This document shows, piece after piece, positions 58,482 to 64,000 of a DNA stretch of 64,000 nucleotides. The DNA is from Pseudomonas sp. CFBP 13711 (GTDB lineage Bacteria > Pseudomonadota > Gammaproteobacteria > Pseudomonadales > Pseudomonadaceae): positions 427,299-491,298 of the forward strand of contig NZ_JACYVI010000002.1 of NCBI RefSeq assembly GCF_014842265.1. The letters are read 5' to 3'. Under the pieces are notes generated by a model that was not told where the DNA came from, made no database searches, and was given only the letters and a program-made list of their open reading frames with translations. Each line of letters starts with the position of its first letter. Position 1 is the first letter of the stretch. A program made the translations under genes and the position numbers.

Positions 58482-58509
58482 ATGATGACGATAATATTAT
58501 CCTCATCAT
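58482..58509. promoter_or_regulatory. Palindromic operator upstream of the TetR gene
   Basis: ATGATGA-C-GATAAT (58482-58495) and ATTATC-C-TCATCAT (58496-58509) form a 28-base inverted repeat with a single mismatched pair. It ends 14 bases before the TetR-gene ATG at 58468, so it should cover the promoter or leader. Likely autoregulatory site. Confidence 0.65.
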
Positions 58510-58623
58510 GTGCGTTGGCAAGGACGCATCAGGCATTTGAGATGACTGACAGGCGGATGAGACAAGAGAGATGACCGAACACGAGGTAAACAATGAAAGA
58601 AGGGATTGAGAACTCAAACCCCG

Positions 58624-58661
58624 GAAAAACAAAAGGGCCATTCAATAATCGAATGACCCTT
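58624..58661 (-). terminator. Terminator of the tRNA cluster
   Basis: Minus strand AAGGGTCATTC-GATTATT-GAATGGCCCTT, followed by TTGTTTTTCC. It lies just after the last tRNA-Glu. Confidence 0.85.
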
Positions 58662-58683
58662 GGTCTCGCATAGCGAGAAATCG

Positions 58684-58759
58684 TGGCGTCCCCTAGGGGA
58701 CTCGAACCCCTGTTACCGCCGTGAAAGGGCGGTGTCCTAGGCCACTAGACGAAGGGGAC
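58684..58759 (-). tRNA. tRNA-Glu (TTC)
   Basis: 76 bases on the minus strand including encoded CCA. Acceptor GTCCCCT / AGGGGAC, anticodon loop with TTC flanked by CCGCC / GGCGG, T arm GGTTCGAACCCC. Second of two identical tRNA-Glu genes in a repeated Ala-Glu unit. Confidence 0.95.
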
Positions 58760-58813
58760 GCAAAACCTTCGAGCAGATTCGCCGATGACAACATGACGAA
58801 CCCTGGCAGAAAT

Positions 58814-58889
58814 TGGTGGAGCTAAGCGGGATCGAACCGCTGACCTCCTGCATGCCATGCAGGCGCTCTCCCAGCTGAGCTATAGCCCC
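58814..58889 (-). tRNA. tRNA-Ala (GGC)
   Basis: 76 bases on the minus strand including encoded CCA. GGGGCTATAGCTCAGCTGGG start, anticodon loop ATGGCAT (GGC) between CCTGC and GCAGG, GGTTCGATCCCGC T arm. Paired with tRNA-Glu. Confidence 0.95.
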
Positions 58890-58940
58890 GGATTTACGCC
58901 TCTCGGCGGAGATCAGCTCGAAAGCTTCACTCGGTAAAAC

Positions 58941-59016
58941 TGGCGTCCCCTAGGGGACTCGAACCCCTGTTACCGCCGTGAAAGGGCGGTGTCCTAGGCC
59001 ACTAGACGAAGGGGAC
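58941..59016 (-). tRNA. tRNA-Glu (TTC)
   Basis: Second copy of the tRNA-Glu gene, identical over the readable length to 58684-58759, CCA encoded. Confidence 0.95.
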
Positions 59017-59099
59017 GTAACCCTTGCGTACCGCATCGGTGCTGGTTCCGGAGCGGGACAAACTTCAAGGCAGTAAAGCAAACCTTGAAGCTTCTAATT

Positions 59100-59175
59100 T
59101 GGTGGAGCTAAGCGGGATCGAACCGCTGACCTCCTGCATGCCATGCAGGCGCTCTCCCAGCTGAGCTATAGCCCC
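59100..59175 (-). tRNA. tRNA-Ala (GGC)
   Basis: Second copy of the tRNA-Ala gene, identical over the readable length to 58814-58889, CCA encoded. Its 5' end is the first of the four tRNAs on the transcript, so the promoter should lie just beyond 59176. Confidence 0.95.
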
Positions 59176-59393
59176 ACATTACACTGACAGAGAACGCCGC
59201 GTTACCGCGTGTTTCTGCGTTGCCGTGTGGACGGGGCGCATATTAAGTGCGACCCACAATGCTGTCAAATTCTTTTTCAAAGAATTCCAAAAGAATTTTC
59301 CGGGATAACAATCACTTACCGCCTCCCGGAAAACCGCCCCACGTCGGGCCACCGGGCAATCGCTCAATGGCCCGGTGTCGCTCAGGCAACCAC

Positions 59394-60875
59394 TCAGCCA
59401 ATCGCGCCGAGCAATTTTTCCCACTCTTTGTTCTCTTTCTTGGACACGCCGCCCAGCATGTCCAGCGCCTGGCGCAGACGGAAACGGGTCAGGTCCGGGC
59501 CGAGAATCTCCATCGCGTCGGTCACCGAGACCGAATTCGCCTGACCGGTGATGGCAGCGAACATCAGCGGCATGGCGTCACGCAGTTTCAGTTCCAGGTG
59601 CTCGACGACCGCCTGAATGCAACCGGTGATCTTGTCCTTCTCCCACTGACGCAAGGATTCCAGCTTCCACAAAATCAACTGAATGACTTGGCGCACTTGC
59701 TCCGGCGACAGCTTCTTGTGCTCGAACAGCTTCACGTCCGGCGTCACGCCACCGGCGAAGAAGAAGCCGCCCAGCGGGGCGATCTGGCTGAAGGTCTCGA
59801 CGCGGCCCTGCACGTGGGGAGCGATCTTCATCATGTAGTCGCTGTTGAACGCCCACTTCTGCACGCGGCTGGCGAACTCGTCCACCGGCAGTTCACGCAG
59901 CCACTGGCCGTTGAGCCACGAGAGTTTCTCGATGTCGAAAATCGGGCCGCCGAGAGAGACGCGGCTCAGGTCGAAATGCTCGACCATTTCGTCCAGCGAA
60001 AACTTTTCGCGCTCGTCGGGCATCGACCAGCCCATGCGGCCGAGGTAGTTGAGCATCGCTTCCGGCATGAAGCCCATGCGCTCGTAGAACGTCACCGAGG
60101 TCGGGTTCTTGCGCTTGGAGAGCTTGCTCTTGTCCGGGTTACGCAGCAGCGGCATGTAGCACAGCGCTGGTTTTTCCCAGCCGAAGTACTCATAGAGCAG
60201 GATCAGCTTCGGCGCTGACGGCAGCCATTCTTCGCCGCGCAGCACATGGGTGATGCCCATCAGGTGGTCGTCGACGACGTTGGCGAGGAAGTAGGTCGGC
60301 AGGCCGTCGGTCTTCATCAGGACTTGCATGTCCATGCGGTCCCACGGGATTTCGACTTCGCCGCGGAGGAGGTCCGGCACCACGCAGACGCCTTCGCTCG
60401 GCACCTTCATGCGGATCACATGGGGTTCGCCGGCGGCCAGGCGACGCTCGACTTCTTCCTTGGAGAGCAACAGCGCGCGGCCGTCATAGCGCGGAGTTTC
60501 GCCGCGGGCGGTCTGCTCGGCGCGCATCTGGTCGAGCTCTTCGGCGGTGCAGAAGCACGGGAAGGCATGACCGGCATCGACCAGTTCCTGCACGTACTTC
60601 TTGTAGATGTCGCCGCGCTCGCTCTGGCGATAAGGGCCATGGGGACCGCCGACGTCGGGGCCTTCGCTCCACTCGATGCCGAGCCAGCGCAGGGCGTCGA
60701 AAATCTGTTGTTCGGACTCGCGGGTCGAGCGCAGCTGATCGGTGTCTTCAATGCGCAGGATGAATTCGCCGCCATGCTGCTTGGCGAAGCAATAGTTGAA
60801 CAGCGCGATGTAGGCCGTGCCAACGTGGGGGTCGCCGGTGGGCGATGGCGCGATGCGGGTGCGAACGGTGGTCAT
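59394..60875 (-). CDS. gltX: Glutamate-tRNA ligase
   Basis: A 493-residue class I aminoacyl-tRNA synthetase charging tRNA-Glu. HIGH-type motif [13 protein letters not shown] near the N-terminus; KMSKS-type motif KLSKRKN; zinc region [18 protein letters not shown] 60875 gives the canonical start [12 protein letters not shown]; the frame is open to 60962. It lies next to two tRNA-Glu genes, its own substrate. The arrangement may be only positional, since tRNAs and enzyme look separately transcribed. Confidence 0.97.
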   Translation of the reverse strand: MTTVRTRIAPSPTGDPHVGTAYIALFNYCFAKQHGGEFILRIEDTDQLRSTRESEQQIFDALRWLGIEWSEGPDVGGPHGPYRQSERGDIYKKYVQELVDAGHAFPCFCTAEELDQMRAEQTARGETPRYDGRALLLSKEEVERRLAAGEPHVIRMKVPSEGVCVVPDLLRGEVEIPWDRMDMQVLMKTDGLPTYFLANVVDDHLMGITHVLRGEEWLPSAPKLILLYEYFGWEKPALCYMPLLRNPDKSKLSKRKNPTSVTFYERMGFMPEAMLNYLGRMGWSMPDEREKFSLDEMVEHFDLSRVSLGGPIFDIEKLSWLNGQWLRELPVDEFASRVQKWAFNSDYMMKIAPHVQGRVETFSQIAPLGGFFFAGGVTPDVKLFEHKKLSPEQVRQVIQLILWKLESLRQWEKDKITGCIQAVVEHLELKLRDAMPLMFAAITGQANSVSVTDAMEILGPDLTRFRLRQALDMLGGVSKKENKEWEKLLGAIG

Positions 60876-61119
60876 GGAAAATCCCGGATAGGTCGAACAA
60901 GCCGCGAATGTTAACAGGCACGGCCTGCGCGGCTCCAGCGCCAGCGGTGATGGGCTGCACAATCGGGGCGATGACGAGACAGGCGGCCCCGCCCTGCCGG
61001 CGCGGAACGCCTCGCAACGAATGCCCCGCCATCAGTGCCGGTCATGATCGCGACGATGGCTAGGTGCCAGACCGCCAACCCTGATAAATTTGCTGACATT
61101 CCAAAAATCCAGAACGCCC

Positions 61120-62175
61120 ATGCCCGCCCAACTCAAGCGCCGCCTGTTCATCTTCTTCGGGGTGATCCTGCTGATCGCCCTCGCCTTCTTCGCCCAGTGG
61201 TACCTGAAAGGACGCTTTCACGAGTCCACCGACAACGCCTACGTGCAGGGTGAAATCACCCGGGTGTCCAGCCAGCTCGGCGCGCGGATCGACGAGGTGC
61301 TGGTGCAGGACAACCAGCACGTGGAAAAAGGCCAGTTGCTGGTGCGGCTTGAGCCGGATGACTTTCGCCTGGCCATCGACCGGGCCCAGGCGACCCTGGC
61401 AACCCGCGAGGCGGAGCGCTTGCAGGCACAGAGCCGTCTGACCCAGCAGTCGAGCCTGATCGCCGCCAGCGATGCGCAGGTGCAAGCGAATCAGGCCACC
61501 CTCGGGCGCACGCAACTGGACCTGGCGCGGCTGCAAAAGCTGCGCACCCCGGGCTTCGTCTCGGAAGCGCAGGTCACGACCATGACCGCCGACAGCAACG
61601 TCGCCCGCTCCCAGGTCAGCAAGGCCCAGGCCGACGCACAGAGTCAGCGCCAGCAGGTCAACGCGCTGAACGCCGAGATCAAGCGCCTCGACGCGCAGAT
61701 CGCCACCGCTCGCGCCGACCTGGCCCAGGCGCAGATTAATGTGCAGCGCACCGAAATCCACTCGCCCCTCAGCGGGCTGGTCGGCCAGCGGGCGGCGCGC
61801 AATGGCCAGGTCGTTCAGGCCGGCGCGTACCTGCTGTCGATCGTGCCGGACGAGGACATCTGGGTGCAGGCCAATTTCAAGGAAACCCAGATTGAGCACA
61901 TGGAGATCGGTCAGGTCGCCCAGCTGACGTTCGACAGCTTTCCCGGCACGCCCATCGAGGGCCGCGTCGACAGCCTGTTTGCCGCCTCCGGCGCGCAGTT
62001 CAGTCTGCTGCCGCCGGACAACGCCACCGGCAACTTCACCAAGGTCGTGCAGCGCATCCCGGTCAAGCTGACCTTCGCGCCGGACAACCCGCTGCACGGC
62101 AAGATCCGCCCGGGCATGTCGGTGACTGTTTCGGTCGACATCCGGCCGGCGGACGACCCGCAACGTGGCCGGTGA
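61120..62175 (+). CDS. EmrA-type membrane fusion protein (HlyD family)
   Basis: A 351-residue periplasmic adaptor of a tripartite efflux system. One N-terminal membrane helix (residues ~8-28; FIFFGVILLIALAFFAQWYL), HlyD lipoyl half-motif (FHESTDNAYVQGEITRVSSQ), a coiled-coil hairpin (about 95-200; LQAQSRLTQQSSLIAASDAQ), the second lipoyl half (VQRTEIHSPLSGLVGQRAAR) and a beta-barrel domain (ANFKETQIEHMEIGQVAQLT). The start ATG 61120 (MPAQLKRRLFIF) is preferred over a TTG at 61090. It overlaps the pump gene by 11 bases. Substrates unknown. Confidence 0.9.
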   Translation: MPAQLKRRLFIFFGVILLIALAFFAQWYLKGRFHESTDNAYVQGEITRVSSQLGARIDEVLVQDNQHVEKGQLLVRLEPDDFRLAIDRAQATLATREAERLQAQSRLTQQSSLIAASDAQVQANQATLGRTQLDLARLQKLRTPGFVSEAQVTTMTADSNVARSQVSKAQADAQSQRQQVNALNAEIKRLDAQIATARADLAQAQINVQRTEIHSPLSGLVGQRAARNGQVVQAGAYLLSIVPDEDIWVQANFKETQIEHMEIGQVAQLTFDSFPGTPIEGRVDSLFAASGAQFSLLPPDNATGNFTKVVQRIPVKLTFAPDNPLHGKIRPGMSVTVSVDIRPADDPQRGR

Positions 62176-63715
62176 CGAGCTGATCCGCCCGGTCGGCGAA
62201 CCGACCCGGCGCGACTGGATTGCCGTGATGAGTGTGATGCTCGGCGCGTTCATGGCGGTCCTCGACATCCAGATCACCAACTCGTCGCTCAAGGACATCC
62301 AGGGCGCACTCTCGGCGACCCTGGAAGAAGGCTCATGGATTTCCACCTCCTATCTGGTGGCGGAAATCATCATGATTCCGCTGACGGCCTGGCTGGTGCA
62401 GTTGCTCTCGGCGCGGCGCCTGGCGGTGTGGGTGTCGCTGGGTTTCCTGCTGTCGTCCCTGCTCTGCTCCATGGCCTGGAGCCTGGAAAGCATGATCGTG
62501 TTCCGCGCCCTGCAGGGCTTCACCGGCGGCGCGCTGATCCCGCTGGCGTTCACCCTGACGCTGATCAAGCTGCCGGAGCATCACCGGGCCAAGGGCATGG
62601 CGCTGTTCGCCATGACCGCCACCTTCGCCCCGTCCATCGGCCCGACCCTGGGCGGCTGGCTGACGGAGAATTTTGGCTGGGAATACATCTTTTACATCAA
62701 CATCCCGCCGGGGCTGGTGATGATCGGCGGTCTGCTCTACGGCCTGGAGAAGAAGGCAACCCACTGGGAATTGCTCAAGAGCACCGACTACGCTGGCATC
62801 GTCACCCTGGGCGTCGGGCTGGGCTGCCTGCAGGTGTTTCTTGAAGAGGGCCATCGCAAGGACTGGCTGGAATCGAACCTGATCGTCGGTCTGGGCAGCA
62901 TTGCGCTGGTGAGCCTGATCAGCTTTGTGATCATTCAGTTTTCCAAACCGAAACCGCTGATCAACCTCGGCATCCTCGGCAACCGCAATTTTGGGCTGTC
63001 GAGTATTTCCAGCGTGGGCATGGGGGTGGGTCTGTATGGCTCGATCTATCTGCTGCCGCTGTACCTGGCGCAGATTCAGGGCTACAACGCCCAGCAGATC
63101 GGCGAGGTGATCATGTGGATGGGCGTGCCCCAGCTGTTTCTGATTCCGCTGGTGCCACAGTTGATGAAGGTTATTTCGCCGAAGTTGCTGTGTACGCTGG
63201 GGTTTGGTTTGTTCGGGCTGGCGAGCTTTTCGTCCGGGGTGCTCAATCCGGATTTCGCCGGGCCGCAGTTCAATCAGATTCAGCTGGTGCGGGCGCTGGG
63301 TCAGCCGTTGATCATGGTGACCATTTCCCTGATCGCCACAGCGTTCATTCAGCCCCAGGACGCGGGGTCGGCGTCGAGCCTGTTCAATATTCTGCGCAAC
63401 CTGGGCGGCGCCATCGGCATTGCGCTGCTGGCGACGTTACTGGATGCGCGAACCAAGACCTACTTCGACTATTTGCGCGAATCGATCTCCCCCGCCAATC
63501 CGCAAGTGGCCGAGCGCATGGCGATGCTCACCGACCGGCTGGGCAGCGAAACAGCGGCCTTGGGCAAGCTCAGCGAGATCGCCCATCAACAGGCAGCGAT
63601 CATGGCCTACAACGACGCGTTTCATTTTGTCGGGATTGCGCTGGGGGTCAGCATGCTGGCGGTGCTGTTGACGCGGAAGCTGCCGTCCGGGGTCAAGGGT
63701 GGCGCGGCGCATTGA
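62165..63715 (+). CDS. EmrB/QacA-type (DHA2) MFS drug transporter
   Basis: A 516-residue, 14-helix proton antiporter of the DHA2 family. Seen: the first helix motif D-x-x-x-x-N-S-S (AVLDIQITNSSLKDIQGAL, shortened), motif A-like SARRLAVWVSLGFLLSSLLC and the antiporter motif SIGPTLGGWLTENFGWEYIF. It works with the upstream EmrA-type adaptor and an outer-membrane channel encoded elsewhere. A GTG start at 62165 overlaps the adaptor gene; a later ATG (62228, MSVMLGAFMAVL) would trim the N-terminus but is less likely. Confidence 0.9.
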   Translation: MAGDELIRPVGEPTRRDWIAVMSVMLGAFMAVLDIQITNSSLKDIQGALSATLEEGSWISTSYLVAEIIMIPLTAWLVQLLSARRLAVWVSLGFLLSSLLCSMAWSLESMIVFRALQGFTGGALIPLAFTLTLIKLPEHHRAKGMALFAMTATFAPSIGPTLGGWLTENFGWEYIFYINIPPGLVMIGGLLYGLEKKATHWELLKSTDYAGIVTLGVGLGCLQVFLEEGHRKDWLESNLIVGLGSIALVSLISFVIIQFSKPKPLINLGILGNRNFGLSSISSVGMGVGLYGSIYLLPLYLAQIQGYNAQQIGEVIMWMGVPQLFLIPLVPQLMKVISPKLLCTLGFGLFGLASFSSGVLNPDFAGPQFNQIQLVRALGQPLIMVTISLIATAFIQPQDAGSASSLFNILRNLGGAIGIALLATLLDARTKTYFDYLRESISPANPQVAERMAMLTDRLGSETAALGKLSEIAHQQAAIMAYNDAFHFVGIALGVSMLAVLLTRKLPSGVKGGAAH

Positions 63716-63764
63716 GCCGTCATGACATGCCGCAATTGCTTAGCCAACACAACCCCTGTGGAAG

Positions 63765-63919
63765 CGAGCTTGCTCGCGAAAGCGTCGGCACATCCGCTGC
63801 ATCTTCATCTGGAGTGAAAATGCCTTCGTGAGCAAGCTCGCTCCCACAAGTCCAGCAGCGTGGCGGGGATACCAGGTTGAACACAACCCTTGTGGGAGCG
63901 AGCTTGCTCGCGAAAGCGT
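63765..63919. repeat. Three REP sequences (family B)
   Basis: Forward GTGGAAGCGAGCTTGCTCGC (about 63759-63778), inverted GTGAGCAAGCTCGCTCCCAC (about 63827-63846) and forward GTGGGAGCGAGCTTGCTCGC (63893-63912). The third is abutted on its right by an IS end. Confidence 0.85.
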
Positions 63920-63920
63920 C

Positions 63921-64000
63921 TGAAGTGGTCAACTTTTTCCGGACACCTCAATCGGTGATTGTCAGACCGCTTGCCGCTCGTACTGATTGGGCGTCATGTT
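63921..64000 (-). mobile_element. IS3-family insertion sequence, right end (continues beyond the window)
   Basis: TGAAGTGGTCAACTTTTTCC, then GGACA, at 63921-63945 reads on the other strand as TGTCCGGAAAAAGTTGACCA, then CTTCA: a typical IS3-family terminal inverted repeat. Behind it, toward the window edge, lies the end of a transposase frame. The rest of the element is outside the window. Confidence 0.8.
63962..64000 (-). CDS. IS3-family transposase (OrfB), C-terminal fragment
   Basis: Only the last 12 codons and stop are visible: NMTPNQYERQAV, a C-terminus of the kind found in IS3-family integrase-core transposases (OrfB). It lies 16 bases inside the inverted repeat. The remainder lies beyond 64000. 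Confidence 0.65.
   Translation of the reverse strand, partial: NMTPNQYERQAV

Overview
The window is chromosomal DNA of a Pseudomonas, most likely of the fluorescens/syringae group. The evidence is the sdhCDAB-sucAB-lpdG-sucCD order divergent from gltA, the etfBA / ETF-QO divergon, leuCDB-asd with a divergent LysR gene, tRNA-Ala/tRNA-Glu genes beside gltX, two families of Pseudomonas REP sequences, and high-GC coding with Pseudomonas-like proteins throughout. Names come from reading motifs and recalled family sequences; no database search was run.

Layout. 1-6.2 kb: the 3' end of fabB, a pirin, a dienelactone hydrolase, htpG with a heat-shock promoter, a small lipoprotein and a BrnQ-type branched-chain amino acid carrier. 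6.5-19.7 kb: the tricarboxylic acid cycle block, sdhCDAB-sucAB-lpdG-sucCD on the minus strand, divergent from gltA on the plus strand, with good sigma-70 promoters for both. 19.7-25.2 kb: a START-domain protein, a YkgJ-type cysteine cluster protein, a Pro/Ala-rich lipoprotein, a MocR-type regulator, and a three-gene envelope operon (solute-binding protein, DUF4398 lipoprotein, LptF-like OmpA protein). 25.3-29.2 kb: etfBA and ETF:ubiquinone oxidoreductase, divergent, with a PsrA-type operator at the latter's promoter. 29.3-32.2 kb: an AraC regulator with a divergent zinc alcohol dehydrogenase, then an AlgP-like basic coiled-coil protein.

32.4-47.7 kb is the D-galactonate locus: dgoK-dgoA-dgoD-transporter and an IclR regulator, all on the minus strand. 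About 9.9 kb of accessory DNA separates the transporter from the regulator. This DNA carries a PP2A-like metallophosphoesterase, a membrane protein, a Crp/Fnr-type regulator, an AT-richer stretch with no clear gene, and two tandem subtilisin-type autotransporter proteases behind a 22-bp palindrome. It is flanked by diverged ~62-bp direct repeats, each holding the 3' end of the transporter gene, so the left copy is a gene remnant. This is the most unusual part of the window.

48-59.2 kb: an acyltransferase-3 membrane protein, a ~0.8-kb nested inverted-repeat/REP composite, asd-leuB-leuD-leuC with a divergent LysR gene, ibpA with a sigma-32 promoter and a ROSE-like RNA thermometer, dusC, a thioesterase, a TetR regulator with a palindromic operator, and a duplicated tRNA-Ala/tRNA-Glu pair. 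59.4-64 kb: gltX, an EmrA/EmrB-type efflux pair, a REP cluster and the end of an IS3-family element that runs off the window.

The genes are mostly central metabolism. Citrate synthase, 2-oxoglutarate dehydrogenase, succinyl-CoA ligase and succinate dehydrogenase act in sequence in the cycle. EtfAB and ETF-QO pass fatty-acid and amino-acid oxidation electrons to ubiquinone. The Dgo enzymes turn galactonate into pyruvate and glyceraldehyde 3-phosphate. LeuCDB and Asd serve amino-acid synthesis.
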